Shown here: positions 11,507 to 20,672 of the stretch, in pieces
Layout: every line of letters starts with the position of its first letter
How positions within the stretch are numbered: the first letter of the stretch is position 1
Assembly (NCBI RefSeq): GCF_011764425.1
Contig: NZ_BLPF01000004.1
Location: 1-64,000, forward strand
Reading direction: 5' to 3'
DNA length: 64,000 nucleotides
Source: Phytohabitans houttuyneae
GTDB taxonomy: Bacteria > Actinomycetota > Actinomycetes > Mycobacteriales > Micromonosporaceae
Notes under the pieces: model-generated
Databases searched by the model: none
Told to the model about the DNA's origin: nothing
Seen by the model: only the letters and a program-made list of their open reading frames with translations
Translations under genes and position numbers: made by a program

Positions 11507-12388
11507 ATGGGCGACAACCCCCTGTTCGCGACGTACCTGATCGGCCTCCGCGAAGGGCTCGAGGCCACGCTGGTCGTCAGCATCCTCATCGCCTTCCTGG
11601 TCAAGTCGGACCGCCGCAACCGGCTGCCGTGGGTGGCGCTCGGCGTGACCGTGGCGGTGGCGCTCTCCATCGGCTTCGGGGCCCTGCTGACGTACACGCG
11701 GACCACGTTGCTCGCCGACTACCGCGACCGGGAGCTCTTCGAGGCCATCACCTCCGTGGCGGCGGTCTGCTTCGTGACCTGGATGATCTTCTGGATGCGC
11801 CGCGCCGCCCGGTCGATCGCGGGTGAGCTGCGCGAAGGGCTCGACCGCGCGATAGCCGTGGGTCCGCTCGCGGTGGCGCTGTTCGCGCTGCTTGCCGTCG
11901 TGCGCGAAGGGCTGGAGACGGCGCTGCTCTTCTTCGCCGCCGTGCAGGGCGCCGAGAGCGACACAGGTCCGCTCCTCGCGATCCTGGGCGGCATCCTCAC
12001 CAGCATCGTGATCGGTGTGCTGCTCTACGCCAGCGCCGTCCGGATCAACCTCACCAAGTTCTTCACCTGGACCGGCGTGCTGCTGGTGCTGGTCGCGGCC
12101 GGCATCCTCAAGTACGGCGTGCACGACTTCCAGGAGGCCGACGTCCTGCCCGGCCTCAACAACCTCGCGTACGACATCACCGGCACGCTCGACCCGTCGT
12201 CGTGGTACGCCGCGCTGCTCGCCGGCATGTTCAACATCACCCCGGCGCCCACCGTGCTGGAGGTCGTGGCCTGGCTCGCGTACGCGGTACCCGTGCTGGT
12301 GCTCTTCCTCATCCCCGGACGGCGGCGGCCGTCGCCGCCAAGGCCGACCACCGACAGCCCGGCGCCCGCCGCGTCGCAGGCAGCTTGA
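11507..12388 (+). CDS. efeU: Iron permease EfeU (FTR1 family)
   Basis: Inner-membrane ferrous/ferric permease of the EfeUOB system. 293 residues with about seven helices. The two iron-binding REGLE motifs of FTR1 permeases are seen: REGLEATLVVSIL near residue 18 and REGLETALLFF near residue 130. The ATG follows CGGAG. The C-terminal tail is Pro/Arg-rich. It is first in efeU-efeO-efeB, with 19 bases to the next gene, and lies behind a candidate iron box. Confidence 0.94.
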   Translation: MGDNPLFATYLIGLREGLEATLVVSILIAFLVKSDRRNRLPWVALGVTVAVALSIGFGALLTYTRTTLLADYRDRELFEAITSVAAVCFVTWMIFWMRRAARSIAGELREGLDRAIAVGPLAVALFALLAVVREGLETALLFFAAVQGAESDTGPLLAILGGILTSIVIGVLLYASAVRINLTKFFTWTGVLLVLVAAGILKYGVHDFQEADVLPGLNNLAYDITGTLDPSSWYAALLAGMFNITPAPTVLEVVAWLAYAVPVLVLFLIPGRRRPSPPRPTTDSPAPAASQAA

Positions 12389-12407
12389 CCGCAAGGAGAA
12401 CCGCACG

Positions 12408-13544
12408 ATGCGTACCCCTAGAGTCCTCGCCCTCGCCGCGGCCGGCGTCCTGGCCGGCGGCGCGCTCGCGGCCTGTTCCGACGACGCCGGGTCGGGTGGC
12501 GACGCGGCCGCCGGCGGCCCGATTCCGGTCAATGCCACGGACAGCGCGTGTGAGGTCGCCACGACCGATGTGGACGCCGGGACGGTGACCTTCAAGGTCA
12601 CCAACAAGGGCGTCAAGGTCACCGAGTTCTACGTGTATGCCCAGGGTGACCGCGTGATGGGCGAGGTGGAGAACATCGCGCCGGGCCTCAGCCGCGAGCT
12701 GCACGTCGAGCTGCCGGCCGGCACGTACGAGACGGCGTGCAAGCCGGGCATGGTGGGCAAGGGCATCCGCGGCGCGCTCAAGGTCAAGGGCTCGGCCGCG
12801 CCGCTCACCGCCGACGCCGCGCTGGCGGCGGCCACCGAGAGCTACCAGCGGTACGTGAAGAGCCAGACCGCCGCGCTGCTGGAGAAGACGCAGGAGTTCG
12901 TGACCGCGGTCAAGGCGGGCGACGCCGCGAAAGCCAAGGAGCTCTTCCCGGTGGCGCGCACGTACTGGGAGCGGATCGAGCCGGTCGCGGAGATCTTCGG
13001 CGACCTCGACCCCAAGATTGACGGCCGCGAGGAGGTCATCGAGGAGGGCATGGAGTTCACCGGGTTCCACCGGATCGAAAAGGACCTGTGGCAGACCGGT
13101 GACATCTCCAAGTCCGGCCCGATGGCCGACCGGCTGATGACCGACATCAACGAGATCGTGGCCAAGGCGAACGCCGAGAAGCTCTCCCCGCTCCAGCTCG
13201 CCAACGGCGCCAAGGAACTCCTCGACGAGGTGGCCACCGGCAAGATCACGGGCGAGGAGGACCGCTACTCGCACACCGACCTGTGGGACTTCAACGCGAA
13301 CGTCGAAGGCTCCAAGGCGGCCATCGCCTCGCTCCGCCCGGTGCTGGAGGAGCGGGCCCCCGACCTGGTCAAGCAGCTCGACGCCGAGTTCGCCAACGTC
13401 GACACCGCGCTGTCCAAGCACCGCGCCGGTGACGGTTGGAAGCTGCACAACCAGCTCACCCAGGATGAGCTGAAGGAACTGTCCGACTCGATCAACGCGC
13501 TGGCCGAGCCCATCAGCAAGGTGGCCGCGGTCGTCGCCAAGTGA
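12408..13544 (+). CDS. efeO: Iron uptake lipoprotein EfeO
   Basis: Extracytoplasmic iron-binding component of EfeUOB. 378 residues. The signal peptide ends in the lipobox ALAAC, with the lipidated cysteine at residue 23. A cupredoxin-like domain follows (residues about 45-125, VTFKVTNKGVKVTEFYVYAQ), then a long imelysin/M75-type helical domain with GMEFTGFHRIEKDLW. ATG 12408 follows AAGGAG; the frame is open further upstream but that part overlaps efeU. Length and domain order are those of actinobacterial EfeO. Confidence 0.94.
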   Translation: MRTPRVLALAAAGVLAGGALAACSDDAGSGGDAAAGGPIPVNATDSACEVATTDVDAGTVTFKVTNKGVKVTEFYVYAQGDRVMGEVENIAPGLSRELHVELPAGTYETACKPGMVGKGIRGALKVKGSAAPLTADAALAAATESYQRYVKSQTAALLEKTQEFVTAVKAGDAAKAKELFPVARTYWERIEPVAEIFGDLDPKIDGREEVIEEGMEFTGFHRIEKDLWQTGDISKSGPMADRLMTDINEIVAKANAEKLSPLQLANGAKELLDEVATGKITGEEDRYSHTDLWDFNANVEGSKAAIASLRPVLEERAPDLVKQLDAEFANVDTALSKHRAGDGWKLHNQLTQDELKELSDSINALAEPISKVAAVVAK

Positions 13545-13554
13545 GAGGGGTGAC

Positions 13555-14808
13555 GTGGTGAACCGGCGTAGAGCCATCGCCCTCGCGGGCTTCGGGGTGG
13601 TCGGCGCGGGTGCGGCCGCGGGTGCCGCCGCGCTGCTGCGGGAGGACCACCCGGCCACCGCGGGCACGTCGGGCGCGGTCGACTTCTACGGGGAGCGGCA
13701 GGCCGGCATCGTGACGCCGGCGCAGGATCGGCTGCACTTCGTGGCGTTCGACGTGGTGACGAAGGACCGCGCCCGGCTGGTCGAGATGCTGCGGGAGTGG
13801 ACCGAGGCGGCCGCGCGGATGACCGCGGGCAAGGACGCGGGGCTGATCGGCGCGGTCGACGGCATCCCCGAGGCGCCGCCGGACGACACGGGTGAGGCGC
13901 TGGGGCTGCCGCCGTCCGGGCTCACGCTGACGGTCGGCTTCGGTCCTTCGCTCTTCCGCAACGCGGATGGCGTCGACCGCTTCGGACTCGCGGCCCAGCG
14001 CCCGGCCGCGCTGGCCGACCTGCCGCGCTTCCCCGGCGACGCGCTGGACGCGAAGATCTCCGGCGGCGACCTGTGCGTCCAGGCGTGCGCCAACGACCCG
14101 CAGGTGGCCGTGCACGCGATCCGCAACCTCGCCCGCATCGGCTTCGGCACGGTCAGCGTGCGGTGGTCGCAGCTCGGCTTCGGGCGTACCTCCTCGACCT
14201 CCACCAGCCAGGCCACGCCGCGCAACCTCTTCGGCTTCAAGGACGGCACCGCCAACCTCAAGGCCGAGGAGGAGGCGCTGCTCCGCGAACACCTGTGGGT
14301 GCAGCCGGGTGACGGACCGTCCTGGATGGAGGGTGGTTCGTACGCGGTCACCCGCAAGATCCGGATGCTCATCGAGACCTGGGACCGCACCTCGCTCGTG
14401 GAGCAGGAGGCGATCGTCGGGCGGGCCAAGGGCACGGGAGCGCCGCTGGGCCTCAAGGACGAGTTCGACGAGCTGGACTTCGCTGTCAAGGGCGCCGACG
14501 GCGCGCCCGCCATCGGGGAGGTGGCGCACGTCCGGCTCGCCCACCCGGACCACAACAACGGCGCCCGCCTGCTGCGGCGCGGCTACAACTTCGTCGACGG
14601 CTCGGACGGGCTGGGCAGGCTCAACGCGGGGCTGTTCTTCATCTCGTACCAGAGGGACCCGCACAAGCAGTTCGTGCCCGTGCAGATGGCGCTGGCCCGC
14701 AACGACGTGATGAACGAGTACATCCGGCACGTCTCCAGTGGCCTTTTCGCCTGCCCGGCCGGCGTGCGGGAAAAGGGCGACTTCTGGGGGCGCGCGCTCT
14801 TCGGCTGA
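13555..14808 (+). CDS. efeB: Dyp-type peroxidase/deferrochelatase EfeB
   Basis: Tat-exported haem peroxidase of the EfeUOB system, thought to extract iron from haem or oxidise iron for uptake. 417 residues. The N terminus has a twin-arginine motif (NRRRAIALAGFG) and a hydrophobic stretch. The DyP signature GFKDGTANL contains the distal Asp, and FFISYQRDPHKQFVPVQ lies near the C terminus. Two adjacent GTG codons (13555, 13558) could start; the second is better spaced from AGAGGGG. It is 10 bases after efeO and convergent with the RDD gene 3 bases away. Confidence 0.94.
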   Translation: MVNRRRAIALAGFGVVGAGAAAGAAALLREDHPATAGTSGAVDFYGERQAGIVTPAQDRLHFVAFDVVTKDRARLVEMLREWTEAAARMTAGKDAGLIGAVDGIPEAPPDDTGEALGLPPSGLTLTVGFGPSLFRNADGVDRFGLAAQRPAALADLPRFPGDALDAKISGGDLCVQACANDPQVAVHAIRNLARIGFGTVSVRWSQLGFGRTSSTSTSQATPRNLFGFKDGTANLKAEEEALLREHLWVQPGDGPSWMEGGSYAVTRKIRMLIETWDRTSLVEQEAIVGRAKGTGAPLGLKDEFDELDFAVKGADGAPAIGEVAHVRLAHPDHNNGARLLRRGYNFVDGSDGLGRLNAGLFFISYQRDPHKQFVPVQMALARNDVMNEYIRHVSSGLFACPAGVREKGDFWGRALFG

Positions 14809-14811
14809 GGC

Positions 14812-15840
14812 TCAGTCGGGCGTTGCCTGGCGCAGCGTGCTGGCGACCGGCGGGCGGCGCATGCCGGTCCAGTCCGGCTGCTCGGCGGTCGGACCCAGCC
14901 ACGGCGGGCGCGGCCAGGCGTGGCTCGGCCATTCGTGCGGCGCGCCCGGCGGCACCGGCACCGGCGGCCGGGTGAGCAGCGTCGCCGGCCGGGACGGCAC
15001 CGCGAGCCCCGGCCAGAGCGCCGCGGTGGCCGCGCGGGCGCGGGCGAGGCGGTGGGCTGCCCGGCGGTGACGCTCGGCGAGCACGGCCGCGAGGTACGCC
15101 CAGCCCGGCACGCCCGGCGGCGGTGGCGGTGTGGTGCGCGCCAGGATCTCGGCGGCGAGCGACTGCCCGAGGCGGCTGCGCTCCGGCTCGGACAGGCCGT
15201 GGCCGCGGGCCAGGAAGTGCCGCACGGCAAGCGCGAGGTCGTCGTCGAGCCCGGTCAGGTCGAGTGTGGACGCCCAGCCGGCCAGCGGCGGCGGCATGCC
15301 CGGCACCCAGCCCCACGCGGCGGGCGTGCGATCGTGGATCACCATCGTGCCGGCCGCCAGGTCGCCGAGGCGCTTGCCGCGCGGGTTGGCCAGCATCGTG
15401 GCGAGGCTGGCGACCCACGTGACCAGCGGCAGGACGAGGCCCGGCCACTCCACCGCGACGCCGACGAGGCTGCGGGTGAGCGCGTGGCGGAAGCGCACCG
15501 GCCCGCCGTCGTCCCGCACGACCCGGAGGCCGACCGCGAGCTTGCCGACGGTGCGCCCGCCGTTGAACGTCTCGCAGAGCGTCGGATAACCCACGAGCAC
15601 GAGCACCGCACCGAGAGTGAACAGCGCCCCCTCCAACGCCGCGTCGACCACCGGCGCCGTGGACAGCACCATCGCCGCGATGACCAGCAGCGCGACGGCG
15701 AGCATCAGCTGGACGGCGATGTCGACCAGCAGCGCGAGGACCCGGGAACCGACCCGGGCCACGCGTACCTCGACCTCGACCGCCTCGCCACTGACGAGGA
15801 CGCCCGCGGCGCCCGACGGGGCGTGGACTTGCGCGCTCAC
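14812..15840 (-). CDS. RDD family membrane protein
   Basis: 342 residues. An RDD domain occupies residues about 15-165: SRVLALLVDIAVQLMLAVALL with the Arg and Asp of the name, then NGGRTVGKLAVGLRVV and a third helix. A long cytosolic C-terminal part follows, ending Pro- and Trp-rich. Function of the family is uncertain (some are ion antiporters). I start at GTG 15840 (VSAQVHAPSG). It is divergent from the SpoIIM-like gene with 16 bases between starts, so both messages are probably leaderless or nearly so. The pairing of RDD and SpoIIM-like genes is common in actinomycetes. Confidence 0.85.
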   Translation of the reverse strand: MSAQVHAPSGAAGVLVSGEAVEVEVRVARVGSRVLALLVDIAVQLMLAVALLVIAAMVLSTAPVVDAALEGALFTLGAVLVLVGYPTLCETFNGGRTVGKLAVGLRVVRDDGGPVRFRHALTRSLVGVAVEWPGLVLPLVTWVASLATMLANPRGKRLGDLAAGTMVIHDRTPAAWGWVPGMPPPLAGWASTLDLTGLDDDLALAVRHFLARGHGLSEPERSRLGQSLAAEILARTTPPPPPGVPGWAYLAAVLAERHRRAAHRLARARAATAALWPGLAVPSRPATLLTRPPVPVPPGAPHEWPSHAWPRPPWLGPTAEQPDWTGMRRPPVASTLRQATPD

Positions 15841-15856
15841 CCGACAAGTGAACACC

Positions 15857-16834
15857 ATGTCGGGCGTGGACCTCGACGCGTACGTCGCCGAGCACGACGC
15901 CGAGTGGCGGAGGCTGGAGCAACTGTCCCGCGGCCGGCGACTGAGCGCGGCCGAGGTGGACGAGCTCGTGGCGCTCTACCAGCGGGCCGCCACGCACCTG
16001 TCGGTGGTCCGCAGCCGCTCGCCCGACCCGGCGCTCGTGGCACGACTGTCGCGGCTCGTGCTCGCCGCCCGCGCCACCATCACCGGCGGCAGCCGCCTCT
16101 CCTGGCGGGAGGTCGGCCGGTACTTCACCGAGGGCTTCCCACTCGCCGTCTACCGCGCCTGGCCGTGGTGGTCCGGCGTCGCGGTGTCGTTCACCCTGCT
16201 CACCGGCTTTCTCATGTGGTGGGTGGCCGGCCACCCGGAGAGCGCTGCGGCCTTCATCGGCGAGGACGCCGCAGAAGACCTTGTGGCGTCCGAGTTCGCC
16301 GGCTACTACACGGAGTTCCTGCCCCCAACCTTCGCGTTCCACCTGTGGACACACAACGCCTGGCTGGCCGCACAGTGCCTGGCCTCCGGCGTCCTGATCG
16401 TGCCCGTCCTCTGGCTGCTGTGGAACAACGCCCTCAACATCGGCGTGGTCGGCGGCGTGATGATCTCCTACGGCCGCGGCGACCTCTTCTTCAGCCTGAT
16501 CACGCCGCACGGCCTGCTGGAGCTGACCGGCATCTACGTGGCAGCCGGCGTCGGCCTGCGCATCGGGTGGTCATGGATCGCGCCAGGCCCCAACCGCACC
16601 CGCGGCCGCGCCGTGGTCGACGCCGCCCGCGACGGCATGCTCGTGGCAGTCGGCCTCGTCGGCCTCTTCGCGGTCTCGGCCGTGATCGAGGCATTCGTCA
16701 CCCCGTCGCCCCTGCCAGCCGTTTTCCGCATCGGCATCGGCGCCGCGGTCTGGCTGGCCTTCCTCGGCTACGTGGTGATCCTCGGCAGCGCGGCCAGGGC
16801 GCGCGAGCGGGAACGCGCCGCCCAGGCGACGTAG
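15857..16834 (+). CDS. Stage II sporulation protein M-like membrane protein
   Basis: 325 residues, SpoIIM/DUF95 family. A soluble N-terminal helical part (residues 1-95, DLDAYVAEHDAEWRRLEQLS) is followed by about five membrane helices, with the family block NNALNIGVVGGVMISYGRGD and ITPHGLLELTGIYVAAGVGL. In Bacillus SpoIIM works with cell-wall hydrolases in engulfment; in actinomycetes its role is undefined, and it usually lies beside RDD, DUF58 and MoxR genes, as here. ATG 15857 is within an upstream-open frame that is antisense to the RDD gene. Confidence 0.87.
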   Translation: MSGVDLDAYVAEHDAEWRRLEQLSRGRRLSAAEVDELVALYQRAATHLSVVRSRSPDPALVARLSRLVLAARATITGGSRLSWREVGRYFTEGFPLAVYRAWPWWSGVAVSFTLLTGFLMWWVAGHPESAAAFIGEDAAEDLVASEFAGYYTEFLPPTFAFHLWTHNAWLAAQCLASGVLIVPVLWLLWNNALNIGVVGGVMISYGRGDLFFSLITPHGLLELTGIYVAAGVGLRIGWSWIAPGPNRTRGRAVVDAARDGMLVAVGLVGLFAVSAVIEAFVTPSPLPAVFRIGIGAAVWLAFLGYVVILGSAARARERERAAQAT

Positions 16835-17143
16835 CGAATCCGGCCGCGGGAGTTTCCGGAGCTGGGCGCAGCAATGCGTCCGCTGGCCGCGGCCTGGCTG
16901 GAATCGGCCGCCCAAAGGGGCGATTTCGACAGATTTGAGCTACCGCGATGTCCGCGGTGGTCCGGACCGTTGCTCCCGCGGCCTCACCCTCCGCGGTGGC
17001 ACAACCCCTGCGCCTGCCCGCTTGGCCTGCGGGGGTGGCAGCGGAGGTCGGGGTTTCGGCGAGCGCTGGCGAGCCGCCGGCCGGAGCGGTGCCCGCGGGA
17101 GCATGCGGTCCGCAGGTGGCGCGGACCGGGGTATATCAGCCGC
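16835..17143. other. Intergenic gap between convergent genes, carrying a repeat copy
   Basis: 309 bases between the 3' ends of the SpoIIM-like and DUF58 genes. Apart from the 64-bp repeat at 16937-17000 it contains only GC-rich, palindrome-prone sequence. The short ORFs here have no ribosome sites and poor codon use, so I call none. Confidence 0.5.
16937..17000 (+). repeat. 64-bp intergenic repeat, copy 1
   Basis: These 64 bases are identical, in reverse complement, to 52109-52172. Inside are the palindrome GGTCCGGACC and several CCGCGG-type blocks able to form hairpins. Both copies lie between converging genes, which suggests a dispersed REP-like element or shared bidirectional terminator. 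Similarity weakens just outside the 64 bases. Confidence 0.8.
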
Positions 17144-18424
17144 CTAGAGTTTGCCGGCCTGTTTGAGCGCCAGGTAGGTGTCGGCGACGCGTGAGGCGAA
17201 GGTGTCGATCGGCGCGTCGAGCACCTCCACGCCGTGGCGGGTCAGGGCGTTGCGGACGCGGTCGCGTTCGTTGAGGGTGCGGAGCGCGGCGGCGGCCAGG
17301 TATGGGTCGCCCTGTGCTTCGGCGAGTAGCGGGTCGTGTACGGCCGCGACCAGCACCTTGTGGCGGGTGGCCAGGCGGGGGAGGACCGGCAGGAGGCCGT
17401 CGCCCAGGGCGCCTGGCTCCAGGGCGGTGAAGAGGACGACCAGCGCGCGCTTGCGTTCGCGCCGGAGGACCTCGCCTACCACCAGCTCGAAGTCGGTCTC
17501 CACAAGGGACGGTTGGAGGGGCGCCAGCGCGTTGACCAGGCGGGGCAGCAGCACGTGGCGGCCGCCTGAGACGGTGGCGCGTACGGCGGTGTCGACGGCC
17601 AGCAGGTCGACCTGGTCACCGGCGCGTAGGGCCAGTGCGGCGAGCAGGAGTGCGGCGTCGATGGCCGCGTCGAGGCGGGGTTCGGCGCCGGCCAGCACCG
17701 CGGAGGTGCGGCCGGTGTCGAGTACGCACACCACGCGCCGGTCGCGCTCCGGGCGCCACGTGCGTACGAGCACGTCGGAGCGGCGTGCGCTGGCCCGCCA
17801 GTCGATGGAGCGCACGTCGTCGCCGATGACGTACTCGCGGAGGGCGTCGAACTCGGTGCCCTGCCCGCGTCCCCGGGTGACCGTCGAGCCCTCGAGCGTG
17901 CGCAGGCGGGCCGTCTTCTCGGGCAGGAAGCGCCGCGAGTCGAAGCGCGGCAGCACGCGGAGTGTCCACTGTGGTGTCGCGGGGCGGCCGGCGCGCTGGC
18001 GGAAGGCGAGGCGCAGCGGTCCGTACGAGCGGAGGGTCAGCCGCACCGCCGGCCGGTCGCCGCGGCGGCTCGGCGTCAGCGAGGTCTCCAGCGTCACCGC
18101 GCTGCCCGGCTCCACCACAACCTCGTGCGTGGCGGGAGTGGCGCCGGCCGAGGGGACCCAGGCGTCGCGGATGTCGGCGTGCAGCACGCGCTGCGAGCGG
18201 TTTGCCACCCGCAGCGAAACCGTGGCGGTCTCGCCCGAGCGAACCGTCCGCGCGCCCTCGCGGCTCACCTCGACCTCGCGGAGCGGGGCGGCGAGCATGA
18301 AGTCCACGGTGGACAGTACGAGGATGCCTCCGGCGAGCACCGCCAGCCCCAGCCACGGCGACGGCCACAGCGGGAGCGTCGCGGCGGCGAGGGCCATCAG
18401 CAGGGCGGCGCGGCCGGTGACCAT
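17144..18424 (-). CDS. DUF58 domain-containing protein
   Basis: 426 residues, membrane-anchored. Two N-terminal helices (about residues 5-45) are followed by a beta-sandwich-like region and the DUF58 core: EFDALREYVIGDDVRSIDWRASARRSDVLV and a vWA-like LDTGRTSAVLAG. DUF58 proteins partner MoxR ATPases; the pair is thought to assemble or mature membrane complexes. The ATG at 18424 overlaps the MoxR stop as TGATG, so translation is coupled. It is the last gene of a five-gene minus-strand operon. Confidence 0.9.
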   Translation of the reverse strand: MVTGRAALLMALAAATLPLWPSPWLGLAVLAGGILVLSTVDFMLAAPLREVEVSREGARTVRSGETATVSLRVANRSQRVLHADIRDAWVPSAGATPATHEVVVEPGSAVTLETSLTPSRRGDRPAVRLTLRSYGPLRLAFRQRAGRPATPQWTLRVLPRFDSRRFLPEKTARLRTLEGSTVTRGRGQGTEFDALREYVIGDDVRSIDWRASARRSDVLVRTWRPERDRRVVCVLDTGRTSAVLAGAEPRLDAAIDAALLLAALALRAGDQVDLLAVDTAVRATVSGGRHVLLPRLVNALAPLQPSLVETDFELVVGEVLRRERKRALVVLFTALEPGALGDGLLPVLPRLATRHKVLVAAVHDPLLAEAQGDPYLAAAALRTLNERDRVRNALTRHGVEVLDAPIDTFASRVADTYLALKQAGKL

Positions 18425-19392
18425 CAGCGTGGCGTCGGCACTGTCGCGAGCACAGAGTCGAGCACCGCGTCCGCGGTCACGCCTTCGAGCTCGGCCTCCG
18501 GCCGCAGGCGCACCCGGTGGCGCAGCGTGGCCCGGGCGACCGCCTTGATGTCGTCGGGGGTGACGTAGTCGCGCCCCGCCAGCCAGGCCCACGCCTTCGC
18601 GGTGACCAGCAGCGCGGTGCCGCCGCGAGGGGAGGCGCCCAACTCCAGCGAGGGTGAGGTGCGGGTGCCCCGGCAGAGGTCCACGATGTACGCCATCACC
18701 TGGTCGGCCACACCCACCCGCTGCACGCTGGCCCGCCCGGCGGCGAGGTCGGCGGCGGTGGCGACCCGCTGTACGCCGGCCGCCTTCAGGTCACGCGGGT
18801 CGAAGCCGGAGTGGTGCGCGCGCAGTACGCCGATCTCCTCGTCGCGGGTGGGCAGCGGCACGCTCAGCTTGAGCAGGAAGCGGTCGAGCTGCGCCTCCGG
18901 CAGCGGGTACGTGCCCTCGTACTCGATCGGATTTTGGGTGGCCGCCACGATGAACGGCTCGGGCAGCGGCCGGGGCATGCCGTCGACGGATACCTGGCGC
19001 TCCTCCATCACTTCGAGCAGGGCGGACTGGGTCTTCGGCGGCGTGCGGTTGATCTCGTCGGCGAGCAGGAGGTTGGTGAACACCGGACCGGTGCGGAACT
19101 CGAACACCGCGCTGCGCGGGTCGTAGACCGGCGAGCCGGTGACGTCGCCCGGCATCAGGTCGGGGGTGAACTGCAGCCGCTTGGCGTCCAGGTCGAGAGC
19201 CGCGGCGATCGTGCGTACCAGCAGCGTCTTGGCCACGCCAGGCACGCCCTCCAGCAGCACGTGGCCGCGGCACAACAGGGCGATCACCAGGCCGGTCACG
19301 ATGGCGTCCTGACCGACCACCGCCTTGGCCACCTCGGCGCGCAGCCGGTGCAGGGCGGCGCGGGGATCGTCGGATCCCGCGGGAAGGGTCAC
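18424..19392 (-). CDS. MoxR family AAA+ ATPase
   Basis: 322 residues. Walker A is GVPGVAKTLL (near residue 50), Walker B LLLADEINRTPPKTQ and sensor-1 region VAATQNPIEYEGTYPLPEAQ, followed by a C-terminal lid domain. MoxR ATPases act as chaperone-like remodellers with DUF58/vWA partners. The GTG start at 19392 overlaps the stop of the DUF4350 gene (GTGA). A second, separate MoxR-DUF58 pair lies at 57.7 kb. Confidence 0.93.
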   Translation of the reverse strand: MTLPAGSDDPRAALHRLRAEVAKAVVGQDAIVTGLVIALLCRGHVLLEGVPGVAKTLLVRTIAAALDLDAKRLQFTPDLMPGDVTGSPVYDPRSAVFEFRTGPVFTNLLLADEINRTPPKTQSALLEVMEERQVSVDGMPRPLPEPFIVAATQNPIEYEGTYPLPEAQLDRFLLKLSVPLPTRDEEIGVLRAHHSGFDPRDLKAAGVQRVATAADLAAGRASVQRVGVADQVMAYIVDLCRGTRTSPSLELGASPRGGTALLVTAKAWAWLAGRDYVTPDDIKAVARATLRHRVRLRPEAELEGVTADAVLDSVLATVPTPR

Positions 19393-20672
19393 CGTGCTCT
19401 CCTTACGGCATCGACAAGCGCGTCCAGGTCGGCCTGGAGGCGCCGGAGGTCATCGTCGCTTTCCGGGGTGGGACCGTCCAGCAGGCCCTCGACCTGCTCC
19501 CGGTCCAGCCCGGTCGCCGCGGCGGTCGCGTCCACGAGCGACACCTCGGCGGTGGGGGTGAGCAGCTGCGCGAGCCGGTCCCGCGCGGCCGCCCGGAGCA
19601 GGTCCGCGGTCGGCCCGCGCGCCTTCGCCCGCCGGTAGAGGCGGCCCCGGCCGTGCACCGTCTCCGCCGCCCGCACGGTAACCGGCAGGGGCTCGGTCAC
19701 CGGCGGGCCGAGCCGGCGGGCCCGCCACAGCGCCAGCAGTACCACGGCGAGCGCGAGCTGGATCAGCAACGCCCAGAACCACTGTGGAAACGCGTCCCAC
19801 AGCGGGTTTTCGCTGTCTTCGTCCGACGCCGAGGAGCTGCTCGACTCATCGCCCGACGAGCCGCCGGAGCTGGACTCGTCGCCCTCGCCGCCGCGCGAGC
19901 CCTCGCCTTCGCCGTCGGCCTCGCCGGAACCGCCGCGGGGGTCGGTGCCCAGCGACGGTGGCACGCCGCTGGACGAGCCGGGCTCGTCGGTGACGCCCGG
20001 CGGCGGCTCCAGCTTGTGCAGGTCGAGCCAGACCACGCGGGGGCGCGTCGCGAGCAGGCCGGTGGCGAGCGCCGCGTTGCCGTGCTCGCCGATCCGGTCG
20101 TTGCGGAACGGGTCGCTCGCGCCGATCACCACGAGGTCGGCCCGCTGCAGGTCAAGCTGCACGACGCCGGCGCCGTAGCAGCGGATGCCCTCGCCTTTGT
20201 ACCGCTGGCGCAGCGCCGCCGCGGTACCGGCCTCACGCGCCTCCTGCACCGCGCAGCCGGGCGGCACGGCCCGAGCCGCCCAGCGCCGGCCACCCGGTGC
20301 GAGCGGGATCGCGGCGTCTTCCAGCACCTGGCGTGCCGGGTCGACAAGCACGATGCGGGTGCTCGGTGGCATGAGGCGCAGCATGTCGAGGTAGTCGGGG
20401 TGCACCACCCGCGGCACGGGGACGAAGAGGGTGGCGTCGCCCTCGTACGCCGAGACGAGCGCGTCGGAGGTGCGGGTCTCCCGCTCCACCTGCACGCCCC
20501 GGGCGGCCAGCGCCTCGGCGAGCCTCCGCGCGCCGATGCCGTCGCCGCTGACCGGGCTGAGGAACGCGGGGTCGCCGGGGTCGGGCTCGTTCACCGCGTA
20601 CGTCACACCGGTCACGGTGAAGATCAGCACCACCACGCCCAGCGGGATCGCAAACCGGTGCCACCGCCTCAT
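19389..20672 (-). CDS. DUF4350 domain-containing membrane protein
   Basis: 427 residues. An N-terminal helix (FAIPLGVVVLIFTVTGVTYA), then the DUF4350 region (GIGARRLAEALAARGVQVER), a Ser/Glu/Gly-rich low-complexity stretch near residues 250-300, a second helix (WFWALLIQLALAVVLLALW) and a cytosolic helical tail. Such proteins accompany MoxR/DUF58/DUF4129 operons; function is unknown. ATG 20672 overlaps the DUF4129 stop (ATGA). Confidence 0.85.
   Translation of the reverse strand: MRRWHRFAIPLGVVVLIFTVTGVTYAVNEPDPGDPAFLSPVSGDGIGARRLAEALAARGVQVERETRTSDALVSAYEGDATLFVPVPRVVHPDYLDMLRLMPPSTRIVLVDPARQVLEDAAIPLAPGGRRWAARAVPPGCAVQEAREAGTAAALRQRYKGEGIRCYGAGVVQLDLQRADLVVIGASDPFRNDRIGEHGNAALATGLLATRPRVVWLDLHKLEPPPGVTDEPGSSSGVPPSLGTDPRGGSGEADGEGEGSRGGEGDESSSGGSSGDESSSSSASDEDSENPLWDAFPQWFWALLIQLALAVVLLALWRARRLGPPVTEPLPVTVRAAETVHGRGRLYRRAKARGPTADLLRAAARDRLAQLLTPTAEVSLVDATAAATGLDREQVEGLLDGPTPESDDDLRRLQADLDALVDAVRRAR

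Noticed and set aside
11326-11826. 166-codon ORF overlapping the efeU start
   Set aside because: Most of it lies inside efeU in another frame; the upstream part has no support.
14639-16510. 623-codon minus-strand frame across RDD and SpoIIM-like genes
   Set aside because: It spans two recognised genes in the wrong frames and is Arg/Pro/Ala-rich without any motif.
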